A DNA stretch of 64,000 nt, taken from Terriglobia bacterium. Lineage in GTDB: Bacteria; Acidobacteriota; Terriglobia; Terriglobales; Acidobacteriaceae. The DNA lies in the NCBI GenBank assembly GCA_020073465.1, contig JAIQFC010000026.1, forward strand, positions 1-64,000, in the 5' to 3' direction. Under the pieces are notes generated by a model. That model did no database searches. It was not told where the DNA came from and saw only the letters and a list, made by a program, of their open reading frames with translations. The first letter of the stretch is position 1, and the number at the start of each line of letters is the position of its first letter. The translations under genes were made by a program, and so were the position numbers. Shown one piece after another: positions 50,287-59,257 of this stretch.

Positions 50287-51156
50287 ATGGCTGAGCCGCA
50301 AAATCACGGCAGGATCGCCCGTTTCGGGATATTCGAATTGGATTTCAGAGCGGGCGAACTGCGCAAGAGCGGGGCGAAACTCCGGCTGCAGGAGCAGCCT
50401 TTCCAGGTGCTGGCCCTGCTGCTGGAGCGTGCCGGTGACGTGGTGACGCGCGAGGAGTTGCGGCAGAAACTGTGGCCGTCGGACACGTTCGTGGATTTCG
50501 ACCACAGCCTGAACACCGCGATCAATAAAGTCCGGGAGGCGCTGGGCGACTCCGCGTCCAGCCCGCGCTTCGTGGAAACGATGGCACGGCGTGGATACCG
50601 CTTCATCGCACCAGTGCAAGGCGCCACCGGGACAGAGCTGGTTGGGGCACCGAATGTTGCGGCTTCTGGATCGAAGCAGTCCACCGAGGCAGTGTCCTCT
50701 GCGGTCGCGTTACACCCTGAGCTCGAGGTTCCAATCCCGCACCGGGGTCTGACGCGCGGACTGTTCGCGCTGATCCAGGTGATGTACCTGATCTTCTACA
50801 TTTCTGCCCTATTTCGTTGGCATGCGGTATGGGACATCGCGGACTCGGTCTTTCCAGGATGGGGGGCAATCGCGCTTCTGGCGGCGGTGCTAGTGACAGC
50901 GGGTGTGGGGATCCCCCTGCGCTGCTACCTGCTCTCGGCTGTCGGTTTCGACTACCAGCGGCTGGGGGAGAAATTCGGGCGGATGTTCCCTTTCGTTCTG
51001 GCGCTCGACCAGTTGTGGGCGGTCGCGCCGTTCCTGCTGATCGAGAAGATCGGACTGGGTGCCGCGTTTGCGGCGAGCGCAGGACTGTTGTACCTGCCGT
51101 TTTCGGAGCGGACATTGATCAGGATGGCGTACCTCAAGCCGCAGAACCTCAGGTAG
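50287..51156 (+). CDS. Winged-helix (OmpR/CadC-like) membrane regulator
   Basis: From ATG 50287 there are 289 residues. The N-terminal winged helix (FGIFELDFRAGELRKSGAKL, VVTREELRQKLWPSDTFVDF, VREALGDSASSPRFVETMAR, RGYRFIAPV) is the trans_reg_C type. After a linker come about four membrane helices (GLFALIQVMYLIFYISALF and on). There is no receiver and no large outside domain, so it differs from CadC, which has one helix and a periplasmic sensor. It may sense a membrane signal directly. No clear target gene is adjacent, though the DUF4097 gene follows. Confidence 0.82.
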   Translation: MAEPQNHGRIARFGIFELDFRAGELRKSGAKLRLQEQPFQVLALLLERAGDVVTREELRQKLWPSDTFVDFDHSLNTAINKVREALGDSASSPRFVETMARRGYRFIAPVQGATGTELVGAPNVAASGSKQSTEAVSSAVALHPELEVPIPHRGLTRGLFALIQVMYLIFYISALFRWHAVWDIADSVFPGWGAIALLAAVLVTAGVGIPLRCYLLSAVGFDYQRLGEKFGRMFPFVLALDQLWAVAPFLLIEKIGLGAAFAASAGLLYLPFSERTLIRMAYLKPQNLR

Positions 51157-51292
51157 GAGATTTCAGCCATACCATCCAAGAGCAAACCAGAACCTCACCG
51201 GAGTGATTCTCCGGGGAACCAATCTCACGATCTCTCCGTAACTACGTCTAACAGGCTGGGCGGAGGTGTGCTTGCCCGGCAGGAGGACTTTG

Positions 51293-52099
51293 ATGAATCA
51301 CGTAACACTGAAACGCCTGTTTCTGGTCGTGCTGATTCTCGGCGTTGCGGCTAGCCTGCCGGCGCGCGCCGACGAGTGGTCGAAGACGTACACTCTGACC
51401 GGCAAGCCTGACCTGCGGATCGAGACTTCCGATGCCAACATCCACGTTCACACCTGGGACCAAAACAAGATCGAAGCCAAGGTGATCGCTACGCGCTACA
51501 AGATTGGGGAAGGCGGTATCCGGGTCGAAGAACATCAGAATGGCGATTCCGTCGAGATCGATGTCCGCTATCCGCACCATGGCATCACCATCGACTTTGG
51601 CAATCACCGGGTCGATATCGACATCCAGATGCCGCGCGAGGGCAAGGTCAACCTGCGCACCGGTGACGGCAAGATCGAAATCGCGGGCTTCAAGGGGGAG
51701 ATGGACCTGCACAGCGGCGATGGATCCGAGATGCTTGACGGCGTGGACGGCAAATTGCGGGCCAGCACGTCGGACGGACACATCCGGGCCAACGGCAGGT
51801 TCGATGAGGTAGACCTGAAGACTGGGGACGGAGGTGTCGACGTCCGCGCAACAACCGGGTCGTCTCTAGCTTCGGGCTGGAGGCTCGAGACCGGCGATGG
51901 GAATGTCACGCTGGAGATCCCGGGGAACCTGGCCGCGGATGTGGACTTCCACACCGGCGACGGCCATATCGACCTGGAAATGCCAATTACGACCGAGGGC
52001 AAGATTCGCGAGAATGAAGTTCGCGGCAAACTCAATGGCGGCGGGCCGCTGATGACGATCCGCACCGGCGATGGTTCGATCCATCTGCGGAAGAGCTGA
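51293..52099 (+). CDS. Secreted DUF4097 (putative adhesin-like) beta-helix protein
   Basis: From ATG 51293, seven bases after AGGAGG, there are 268 residues with a signal peptide (RLFLVVLILGVAASLPARA). The body is a series of short repeats around TGDGK/SGDGS/TGDGG motifs, as in DUF4097 beta-solenoid proteins (LRTGDGKIEIAGFKGEMDL, LETGDGNVTLEI). The role is unknown; it may be a surface or envelope stress protein. The winged-helix regulator gene lies upstream by 136 bases, in the same direction. Confidence 0.85.
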   Translation: MNHVTLKRLFLVVLILGVAASLPARADEWSKTYTLTGKPDLRIETSDANIHVHTWDQNKIEAKVIATRYKIGEGGIRVEEHQNGDSVEIDVRYPHHGITIDFGNHRVDIDIQMPREGKVNLRTGDGKIEIAGFKGEMDLHSGDGSEMLDGVDGKLRASTSDGHIRANGRFDEVDLKTGDGGVDVRATTGSSLASGWRLETGDGNVTLEIPGNLAADVDFHTGDGHIDLEMPITTEGKIRENEVRGKLNGGGPLMTIRTGDGSIHLRKS

Positions 52100-52105
52100 T
52101 TACCC

Positions 52106-52166
52106 CGAGATCTGACCTGAGATCTGATCTAGGGTTTTGTCAGACACTTGTGTTATGATGTCTGAC
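52106..52166. promoter_or_regulatory. Promoter and operator of the toxin-antitoxin pair
   Basis: A perfect 9-bp inverted repeat, TGTCAGACA (52137-52145) and TGTCTGACA (52158-52166), surrounds an extended -10 TGTTATGAT (52150-52158). Two 12-bp direct repeats, GAGATCTGACCT and GAGATCTGATCT, lie at 52106-52129. The start ATG is at 52172, so the message would have a leader of only about 7 bases and no Shine-Dalgarno. Binding by the ribbon-helix-helix antitoxin is inferred. Confidence 0.7.
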
Positions 52167-52171
52167 ATCGC

Positions 52172-52426
52172 ATGGCTACAGATCGCATCACAATTCGAAT
52201 CCCGGAGAGCCTCGGGACTCGGCTCCGGCGTCAGTCCCGGGCTCGGGGGCAGACTCCCTCGGAGTTGGTCAGGGTTGCGCTTGAGAACTACCTGGACAGC
52301 AGAAAAGGGCGTCGTTCCGCTTATGAACTCGCCGAACAAGCGGGGATCATCGGTTGTGCTCCCGGCCTACCCAAGGATCTGAGCACCAATCCGCGCTACT
52401 TTGCGGGTTTCGGGAAAGGTAAATGA
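52172..52426 (+). CDS. Ribbon-helix-helix antitoxin (VapB-type)
   Basis: An 84-residue protein with an N-terminal ribbon-helix-helix DNA-binding domain: DRITIRIPESLGTRLRRQSR and RARGQTPSELVRVALENYL. The C-terminal 35 residues (GLPKDLSTNPRYFAGFGKGK) are the likely toxin-binding part. It overlaps the toxin gene by ATGA and would repress its own promoter at the palindrome upstream. No Shine-Dalgarno precedes the start. Confidence 0.87.
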   Translation: MATDRITIRIPESLGTRLRRQSRARGQTPSELVRVALENYLDSRKGRRSAYELAEQAGIIGCAPGLPKDLSTNPRYFAGFGKGK

Positions 52427-52842
52427 AGCGGATCCTGGTGGATACCGGCCCGCTGGTTGCGATTTTTTCGCCCCAAGATCGGCAGCACGAGACCTGTGTC
52501 CATACGCTTCGTGAACTGCCCGGACCGCTCCTTACCTGCTGGCCGGTTATTACCGAGGCCGCGTGGCTCCTGCGGCCTGCACCGCGCGCGGTGCAGCAAC
52601 TGCTCGGAATCATTGATGGCGGTTTTCTCGAATTACTGCCGTTGGCCGGAGCGGAGGCTCCGTCGATTGCCAAGATCATGCAAAAGTATGAGGACATTCG
52701 TCCTCAGCTTGCCGATGCTGCTTTGGTTTATGTTGCCGATCGAGAGAAAATCGAGACCATCTTTACACTCGACCGGCGCGACTTCGCGATTTACCGCAGC
52801 GGCCGCGGGCATACTCTTCGGATCATTCCTGAGGTTGAATGA
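52423..52842 (+). CDS. PIN-domain toxin (VapC-type ribonuclease)
   Basis: A 139-residue PIN-domain ribonuclease. Acidic residues of the active site are seen in VDTGPLVAIF (Asp7), VITEAAWLL (Glu), LADAALVYVAD (Asp) and FTLDRRDFAIYR (Asp). It lies directly after the antitoxin with an ATGA overlap, forming a complete VapBC-type module. The target RNA cannot be told from sequence. Confidence 0.88.
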   Translation: MKRILVDTGPLVAIFSPQDRQHETCVHTLRELPGPLLTCWPVITEAAWLLRPAPRAVQQLLGIIDGGFLELLPLAGAEAPSIAKIMQKYEDIRPQLADAALVYVADREKIETIFTLDRRDFAIYRSGRGHTLRIIPEVE

Positions 52843-52890
52843 AAGTTGAATGAGCCGGGTCAATTTCCCTGATCGTGAGGAACACGCCCA

Positions 52891-54936
52891 ATGCAAATGC
52901 GACGAACCATTTTTTATGCCGCGGGAGCTCTACTCCTGGTTTCGCTCGGTAACGCTCAACAGACTCAAACGGCGCCCCAAGCGCAGCCCGTGCTGGATGT
53001 CAGCTCCATGGATCCGAGCATGGATCCCTGCACCGACTTCTACACCTATTCCTGCGGCAACTGGATGAAGAAGAATCCCATCCCGCCGGACCAGTCAAGC
53101 TGGAGTGCCTACGGCAAGTTGCAGGATGAGAATACGGCGCAATTGCGCGGCATCCTGGAAACGGCTGCGGTGGCTGATCCGAAGCGCAATGCCGCCAACC
53201 AGAAGATTGGCGACTACTACGCCGCGTGCATGGACGAGAAAGGCGTGGAGGCTGCAGGCCTTAAGCCGCTCCAGCCGTATCTGGAGGAAATTGGCCGGCT
53301 GAGTTCAAAAGCTGAATTCGCCCGGCTCGTCGCGGCTCGCCCTTATTCGGGGCCGTATCGCAGTACACTGTTCCGCTTCAGCTCCGAGCAGGACGCCAAA
53401 GACTCCACGCAAATGATCGCGAAAACCGATCAGGGCGGCCTGGGAATGCCCGATCGCGACTACTACTTCAAAGACGACGCCAAATCGCAAGACCTGCGCA
53501 AAGCTTATTTAGCGCACGTACAGAAGATGCTTGAGTTACTGGGCGACAAGCCGGAAACAGCAGCCGCAGAAGCGCAGACGGTCATGCGAATCGAGACGGC
53601 GCTGGCTCAGGGTTCGATGACCCGGGTGGAGAGACGCGATCCGCAGAAGCTCTATCACAAGATGACGGTGGAGGAATTTGAGGCGCTGGCGCCATCGTTT
53701 CAGTGGAACCTGTATTTCGCGAAGGTGGGGCTGCCCTCTCTTTCCAGTCTGAATGTGGCCTCGCCTGATTTCTTCAAGGCACTGAACGTGGAGATCGACA
53801 AGGAAGATCTAGCGAGCTGGAAGACTTATCTCCGTTGGCACCTGGTGGAAGCGAACGCACGCTATCTTCCCGCTGCCTTTGTGAACGCCGACTTCGATTT
53901 CCACGGCAAGACTCTCTCCGGAGCCGAACAGATTGAGCCCCGCTGGAAGCGCTGTACGGAAGACGTGGATGACGATCTGGGTGAGGCTCTGGGGCAGGCC
54001 TATGTCGAGAAGTACTTCAGCGCAGAGGCCAAGCAGCAGGTCGTCACGATGGTGAAAGAAATTGAAACGGCGATGCAGCAGGATATCGACGGACTGCCGT
54101 GGATGAGTGCCGGCACGAAGCCGAAGGCGATCGAAAAGCTGCACGCAATGGCCAATAAGATTGGCTATCCCGACAAGTGGCGCGACTACAGCAAGCTCGA
54201 AATTGTTCGTGGCGAAGAGATGGGCAACGTGCTTCGAGCCCGCGCATTCGAATTCAACCGGCAGCTGGCGAAGATCGGCAAGCCCGTCGATCACGGCGAG
54301 TGGGAAATGACGCCGCCAACAGTGAATGCCTACTACGACCCGCAGATGAACGACATTAACTTCCCTGCTGGCGTACTGCAGCCGCCGTTGTTTGATTCGA
54401 AATCGGATGCTGCGCCGAATTACGGCAACACCGGCGGCACCATCGGCCACGAACTCACGCATGGCTTCGACGATGAAGGCCGCCAGTTCGATGCGCATGG
54501 CAACCTGCTCGACTGGTGGACTCCAGACGACGAGAAAGAATTCGTCAAGCGGGCTTCCTGCATCTCAGACCAGTATTCCGGCTACACGATCATCGATGAC
54601 ATCAAGATCAACGGCAAGCTGACGCTGGGTGAAGACGTCGCTGACGTGGGCGGGTTGATTCTGGCCTACATGGCGTGGAAGGAAGACACCCGGGGGCAGA
54701 ACCTGCAGCCCATCGACGGCCTTACTCCCGCGCAACGTTTCTTTGTGGGCTACGGGCAGAGCTGGTGCTCGAATGAACGCGACGAGAACAAGCGGCTGCG
54801 AGCGACGGTCGATCCACACTCTCCGGAGAAATATCGGGCGAACGGCGTAGTTTCGAACATGCCGGAGTTTCAGGAGGCATTCCACTGCAAGGCTGGGTCG
54901 GCGATGGTGAACCAGAACCGGTGCAGGGTTTGGTAG
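52891..54936 (+). CDS. M13-family zinc metallopeptidase (neprilysin-like), secreted
   Basis: A 681-residue protein with a signal peptide (FYAAGALLLVSLGNAQQ). The zinc site HELTH is at 520-524 (TIGHELTHGFDDEG) with the third ligand E581 in GEDVADVGGL. The conserved NAYYDPQMNDINFPAGVLQ and the closing CRVW are also present. M13 enzymes cleave small peptides. It is not clear whether it follows from the toxin-antitoxin promoter; there is a 48-base gap. Confidence 0.94.
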   Translation: MQMRRTIFYAAGALLLVSLGNAQQTQTAPQAQPVLDVSSMDPSMDPCTDFYTYSCGNWMKKNPIPPDQSSWSAYGKLQDENTAQLRGILETAAVADPKRNAANQKIGDYYAACMDEKGVEAAGLKPLQPYLEEIGRLSSKAEFARLVAARPYSGPYRSTLFRFSSEQDAKDSTQMIAKTDQGGLGMPDRDYYFKDDAKSQDLRKAYLAHVQKMLELLGDKPETAAAEAQTVMRIETALAQGSMTRVERRDPQKLYHKMTVEEFEALAPSFQWNLYFAKVGLPSLSSLNVASPDFFKALNVEIDKEDLASWKTYLRWHLVEANARYLPAAFVNADFDFHGKTLSGAEQIEPRWKRCTEDVDDDLGEALGQAYVEKYFSAEAKQQVVTMVKEIETAMQQDIDGLPWMSAGTKPKAIEKLHAMANKIGYPDKWRDYSKLEIVRGEEMGNVLRARAFEFNRQLAKIGKPVDHGEWEMTPPTVNAYYDPQMNDINFPAGVLQPPLFDSKSDAAPNYGNTGGTIGHELTHGFDDEGRQFDAHGNLLDWWTPDDEKEFVKRASCISDQYSGYTIIDDIKINGKLTLGEDVADVGGLILAYMAWKEDTRGQNLQPIDGLTPAQRFFVGYGQSWCSNERDENKRLRATVDPHSPEKYRANGVVSNMPEFQEAFHCKAGSAMVNQNRCRVW

Positions 54937-54973
54937 GAAACTGGTCGTTGGTCGTACTAGCCCTGTAGGAGAT

Positions 54974-56113
54974 CTATTCGAGGTCCGCTTTGTCGGGGTT
55001 GTAGTAGAAGCGGAAGCGGAGAGACAGGTACTGTCCGCCGAAGTCGGTGGGTAACGGAGGGAATGGATTTGACGCGGTAATGCCGCCCCAGGCCGCACGG
55101 TCGAGAGCAACGTCGCCGGAGCTCGCAACCAACTTCATTCCCGCCACTTGCCCGTCCTTGGTGATGGCGAACTCAATCGCGAGCTTCCCCTTCTTCATTT
55201 CTGCGGATTCGGGAATCAGGTTGTACCAATTCTCTTTTACGTTCTGAAGAATGCGCTGGAGGTAAGGGCCAAAATCCACGCCCTGGGTGTCGCTCAGGAT
55301 GTCCAAAGCGCCCAGTTGACGCCCGTGTGCGCCGGTTCCCAGTCCGAAGTCACCTTCCTGTCCGCCCCCTCCACCACGGCGGGCAGCAGCTGCGCGAGCA
55401 GCCTGCTGAATCGCGGAACCCGCTGACAGGCCGCCGATGTTGAAGGGATTACTGTTTGGCTTGGCCGGCACTTGCAGCCTGGCAGTCTGGTTGTTGCTGG
55501 GCAACTGCGGGAATCCTTGCTGGCCCGGTTGACCCTGCTGCGGCTGATTCTGAGCCACAGCCGGCGGCGATTGCGGGGCCGGTTGCTGCATCGGAGGACC
55601 ACTCGCTCCCGGAGCGCCCGGAGGGGGCGTGGCGAGAATTTTCCGCAATTCCTGGAGATCGAGTTCCGGATGTCGCGAAGTCGCGATGCGATCCTTGTCG
55701 GAAATGATGTTCGTTTTCGGTTTTTGGTGCGGCCTCTGGGCGTCCGGCGGAAGCGCCAGGAAGGTCACATCTTTTCCCGAATCCTTCGGCTGCACCACGA
55801 CTAACGGATGCCAGGGCAGATATCTTTCGAATTTTGTGAAGTTCGCGACCAGGATGATCAGCACCAGGTGGGTGATGATCGAAATCCACGCTGCTTCCCG
55901 GCGCCGCGAGCGCGAAAGGTCGTCCTGGAGCTGGATGATGAGGTGCGGTACATGCGCATCCTGATCGCGATACGCGGTCTCCCAGTCTTGCGCGTCGTAG
56001 AGACCCAGCTGTTCCGGTTGCGGCTTCTCTGGCGGGGGAGGCGCGACCGGATCCTGGAATGGAATTTGTGTGATCGGCATGCGCTGGGCTAGTTCACTTG
56101 GCTCATTAGACAC
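54974..56113 (-). CDS. TonB-like energy transducer
   Basis: The 379 residues have an unusually long cytoplasmic part, then one helix (AAWISIITHLVLIILVANF, about 76-94), a Pro/Gln-rich stretch and a TonB-type C-terminal domain (FGPYLQRILQNVKENWYNLI through GGQYLSLRFRFYYN). TonB proteins pass proton-motive energy to outer-membrane receptors such as those at 8405 and 18095. The N-terminal 75-residue extension is atypical. ExbB/ExbD are not adjacent. Confidence 0.82.
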   Translation of the reverse strand: MSNEPSELAQRMPITQIPFQDPVAPPPPEKPQPEQLGLYDAQDWETAYRDQDAHVPHLIIQLQDDLSRSRRREAAWISIITHLVLIILVANFTKFERYLPWHPLVVVQPKDSGKDVTFLALPPDAQRPHQKPKTNIISDKDRIATSRHPELDLQELRKILATPPPGAPGASGPPMQQPAPQSPPAVAQNQPQQGQPGQQGFPQLPSNNQTARLQVPAKPNSNPFNIGGLSAGSAIQQAARAAAARRGGGGGQEGDFGLGTGAHGRQLGALDILSDTQGVDFGPYLQRILQNVKENWYNLIPESAEMKKGKLAIEFAITKDGQVAGMKLVASSGDVALDRAAWGGITASNPFPPLPTDFGGQYLSLRFRFYYNPDKADLE

Positions 56114-56286
56114 GAAATGCAGTCGCTACGTTGCATCCGGCCTCTTTTGAGATGCAAGCTGGCGCGCTGCGACTGAATTGTCTCTATTTTCGCATCTTTC
56201 GCGGGATTCTGCTCAGCGAAACTGATTGCGACTTCGCAGTGTAAATATGTGTAAAGCCCTGTGAATGTGCAGAGTTCGGGCACGGC

Positions 56287-57354
56287 CTAGCGGTTCGCTT
56301 TGGCCAGGCTGGGGAGACCAACCTTTTTGCCGTGTTCGCGAATCACGGCAACAATTTCGAGCGCCAGCGCGAGCGCGCGGCGGCCGTCTTCGAGAGGCAC
56401 CACCGGAGTAGAGCGGTGTCGCACGGAGTGCAGAAATGATTTCAGCTCCGCGTGCAGGGGCTCTTCCGCGGCCACGGGGACCTTGGTAACACCGATCTGG
56501 GGATTCACGGAAGGAGCGCCAGCGGTATTGCCGTTTTGACCGACGGTGAAGACGAGCACTTCCTGCCGTCCATAGTCGAGGGAAATGTACTGGCGGGGCT
56601 GGAAGAAACGAAGCTTGCGCACACGTTCCGTGGACACGCGGCTGGCGGTGAAGTTCGCGATGCAGCCGGATTCCAGTTCCAGGCGGACGTTGGCAATGTC
56701 GACCCTCCCGGAAAGAATCGGCAGCCCAACCGCGCGGACTTCCTTGATCGCTGAATTGGCGAATGACAGGACAATGTCGAGGTCGTGGATCATCAGATCC
56801 AGCACCACGTCAACATCCAGGGAGCGCGGGGTGAAGACGCTGAGGCGGTGAACCTCGAAAAACATCGGCTGCGTCAACAAGGGGACGGTGGCGCGAACGG
56901 CGGGGTTGAAGCGCTCGAGATGCCCGACCTGGGCCACGCGCTTGTGTGCGGCTGCCAATTTCACCAGTTCATCAGCTTCGTCGAGCGTAGCCGTCACCGG
57001 CTTCTCGATCAGAACGTCGACGCCGGCTTCCATCAGGTCGCGGGCCACTTCTAGGTGATGAACCGTGGGCGATGCGATCGTCGCGGCACGGACCTCGCTG
57101 TGCGTAGTCAGCATCTGCCGGACTGAGCCAAAACCGCGGCAGCCGAATTCACCTGCTACCGCATCTGCACGATTCAAGTCCGGGTCGACGACTCCGACCA
57201 GGCGGACGGCCTCGCCTTGCTGCTCGAGTTCCTTGTAGACGCGGGCGTGATTGCGTCCGAAAACGCCTACACCCACGACCGCGACAGGAATCTGTTCTTG
57301 CAATGGCAGAGGGAATTCTCGATGGCCGGATGCCGGAAAGGATTGTAAACGCAA
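56287..57354 (-). CDS. Gfo/Idh/MocA-family NAD(P)-dependent oxidoreductase
   Basis: A 355-residue enzyme with an N-terminal Rossmann start VAVVGVGVFGRNHARVY and the EKPVTATLDEADELV motif, with the catalytic lysine in EKP. The HDLDIVLSFANS region forms part of the second domain. It lies near lipid A genes; in some bacteria a relative, GnnA, oxidises UDP-GlcNAc for 3-amino lipid A. No GnnB transaminase is next to it, so that role is only a suggestion. Confidence 0.85.
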   Translation of the reverse strand: MRLQSFPASGHREFPLPLQEQIPVAVVGVGVFGRNHARVYKELEQQGEAVRLVGVVDPDLNRADAVAGEFGCRGFGSVRQMLTTHSEVRAATIASPTVHHLEVARDLMEAGVDVLIEKPVTATLDEADELVKLAAAHKRVAQVGHLERFNPAVRATVPLLTQPMFFEVHRLSVFTPRSLDVDVVLDLMIHDLDIVLSFANSAIKEVRAVGLPILSGRVDIANVRLELESGCIANFTASRVSTERVRKLRFFQPRQYISLDYGRQEVLVFTVGQNGNTAGAPSVNPQIGVTKVPVAAEEPLHAELKSFLHSVRHRSTPVVPLEDGRRALALALEIVAVIREHGKKVGLPSLAKANR

Positions 57355-57470
57355 ACGGGGGAAAGAGCATCCCGTTAACGATGAGGCTTCCTGAGATCAA
57401 CAAGCCGAAAAACACTTCAGGCTCAGGCTAAACTTCTGAAAAGCCGTTGAGGAGGGGCTGCCGCTCACCT

Positions 57471-57800
57471 ATGAGAACGATTGCGCTGCTGACCATTTCA
57501 AACATCTTTATGACATTTGCCTGGTACGGTCATCTGAAGTATCGCGATGTGCCGCTCGTCCGAGTCATCGTGATCAGCTGGATGATCGCTTTCCTCGAGT
57601 ATTGTTTTCAGGTTCCGGCGAACCGGATCGGTTCCTACGAGTTCAGCGCGGCACAGCTTAAGACCATTCAGGAAGTGATCACGCTGGTCGTGTTCTCGGT
57701 GTTCTCCGTGTTTTACCTGAAGCAGCCGGTGCGATGGAATCACGTTTTAGGCTTTGCCATGATCGTCGGCGCGGTCGGAGTGATCTTCAAGCAGTGGTGA
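57471..57800 (+). CDS. DUF486 (DMT-like) small membrane protein
   Basis: From ATG 57471 there are 109 residues with about four helices (IALLTISNIFMTFAWYGHL, VIVISWMIAFLEYCFQVPAN, EVITLVVFSVFSVFYL, HVLGFAMIVGAVGVIF). The VPANRIGS and QLKTIQEVITL segments mark DUF486. The role is unknown; a small transporter half is possible. It interrupts the minus-strand gene run on the other strand. Confidence 0.86.
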   Translation: MRTIALLTISNIFMTFAWYGHLKYRDVPLVRVIVISWMIAFLEYCFQVPANRIGSYEFSAAQLKTIQEVITLVVFSVFSVFYLKQPVRWNHVLGFAMIVGAVGVIFKQW

Positions 57801-57812
57801 AGCGGAAACGAG

Positions 57813-58286
57813 TCAGCGCCGGGCGGCGGATTGCGCTTTCTTGAGAATGGCAATCTGTCCGGCATGATAGAGCTCATGCTGCACGGCTCCGTGCAACATG
57901 AAATAGAAGTCATATCTCTTGCCGGGCACGCGATCCCTCAAGCGCGAGTCGGGCAACGATGCCACGGTCTTCACCAGAGTCTCATGGGTGCGTGTGAGCG
58001 CGGCTATAGTCTTGCGCCACGCCATTTCGGTTGGCTTCCCGACGCGGGGAAAATTCTGCGCCCCCGAAAGCTGAAGCTTCTGTCCCGCCAGGCGGCGCAC
58101 GATTGCCCCATCCCACGCGGCAACGTGCATGGCCAGTTCCCAGATGCTGTGAACGTTTCGCAGCGGCTTCGCGGCAGCCGTCGCGGCATTGACCTCCTCG
58201 AGCAGTTCGAGCAGCGCCGGACCATGCCAGGCGCTGCCGTCAAAAGCGCGGCGGAGCTGGTCGGCGATGCGGGCAGCTTCGGACAT
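57813..58286 (-). CDS. DinB-family metal-binding four-helix protein
   Basis: From ATG 58286 there are 157 residues of the DinB/YfiT fold. Three histidines that would hold a metal are in VHSIWELAMHVAAWD and in VQHELYHAGQIAILK. Members include thiol transferases; the substrate is unknown. It lies between the oxidoreductase and lpxI on the minus strand, an unusual neighbour for lipid A genes. Confidence 0.85.
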   Translation of the reverse strand: MSEAARIADQLRRAFDGSAWHGPALLELLEEVNAATAAAKPLRNVHSIWELAMHVAAWDGAIVRRLAGQKLQLSGAQNFPRVGKPTEMAWRKTIAALTRTHETLVKTVASLPDSRLRDRVPGKRYDFYFMLHGAVQHELYHAGQIAILKKAQSAARR

Positions 58287-58334
58287 GTTGATCCTCCACA
58301 ACCGACTCTTAACGAGCCATATCAGGTTCCGGGC

Positions 58335-59177
58335 TCATGCCGCAGTATCGGAGACTACGGCGATTCCGGCAACATCGGCCGCGTCAGGAATCTTTGCGCC
58401 ATCAAGCAGCAAACACTTGCCAGCATCCAGCGCCAGACACGTTGCACCGGCAGCGAGCATGATGTCGATCGTCTGCACTCCAATCACGGGGACATCGAAA
58501 CGCATGTCCTGATTCGGTTTGGCAGTCTTAACCACGGTTAACGCGCGGCTGAGCGTCGAAGCGTCGCCATGCAGCGAGCGCATGATCTGGCCCGCACGTT
58601 CGATGGTAGCGTCGGTGCCCTCCATTGCCTCCACTGCAACACAAGCAGACTCAGCAATCACGACGGTCTGGCCAATGTCGTGGTGCGCGAGCTGGAGCGC
58701 CACTTTCCTGCCATAGTCAATATTCTTGCGTTCCTCGTCAGTTGGGCCTCGCTTGGTCAGGACGCCGGGCTTGACCAGCAGCGGCTCCAGAAGCCAGGTG
58801 GAATTCTCAAGCGTGATGCCTTCGTCCGCCAGAACCTTGGCCACCGCACCGAGCAGCGAGTCTGTGTTGCGGGTCGCAAGGGAGAGCAGGAGCTTGGCAA
58901 GCTTCAGATCCGGCTGAATAGCAGAGAAGATCTGCTTGTGTTTTACCTGCCCCGCCATGATGGCGCGCCGTATGCCTTCGCGCTTGAAGGTTTCAATCAG
59001 CTTGGAAAGTTCGCCGAGCGAGAGCCAGTACACCGCTGCTGCGCCGCGGGACTCGATCTCCGGAGCAGTCTCTTCTTTGATCGCGGCCACGATTACTTCG
59101 TAACCCTGCGCGCGCGCGGCATCGAGCACGAGGAAGGGGAATTTGCCGTTGCCGGCGATGAGGCCGATGCGTTGCAT
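58335..59177 (-). CDS. lpxI: UDP-2,3-diacylglucosamine pyrophosphatase (LpxI type)
   Basis: LpxI hydrolyses UDP-2,3-diacylglucosamine to lipid X in lipid A synthesis, replacing LpxH. The 280 residues start IGLIAGNGKFPFLVLDAARA and contain GAVAKVLADEGITLENSTWL, KRGPTDEERKNIDYG, ESACVAVEAMEGTDA and DVPVIGVQTIDIMLAAGATC. Length matches. It follows lpxA with an 80-base spacer that contains an inverted word repeat. Confidence 0.93.
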   Translation of the reverse strand: MQRIGLIAGNGKFPFLVLDAARAQGYEVIVAAIKEETAPEIESRGAAAVYWLSLGELSKLIETFKREGIRRAIMAGQVKHKQIFSAIQPDLKLAKLLLSLATRNTDSLLGAVAKVLADEGITLENSTWLLEPLLVKPGVLTKRGPTDEERKNIDYGRKVALQLAHHDIGQTVVIAESACVAVEAMEGTDATIERAGQIMRSLHGDASTLSRALTVVKTAKPNQDMRFDVPVIGVQTIDIMLAAGATCLALDAGKCLLLDGAKIPDAADVAGIAVVSDTAA

Positions 59178-59181
59178 AAAT

Positions 59182-59257
59182 CAGTGGTCGGTGATCAGTG
59201 GCCAGTGGTCAGTGAATTGCGGCCTTGCTGGCCACTGACCACTAGCCACTGACCACT
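59182..59257. repeat. Inverted word repeat between lpxA and lpxI
   Basis: AGTGGTCGGTGATCAGTGGC followed by CAGTGGTCAGTG faces CCACTGACCACTAGCCACTG followed by ACCACT (about 59231-59257). The words AGTGG and GTCAGTGG repeat on both arms. The RNA would fold into a large hairpin between the two genes. Confidence 0.65.
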
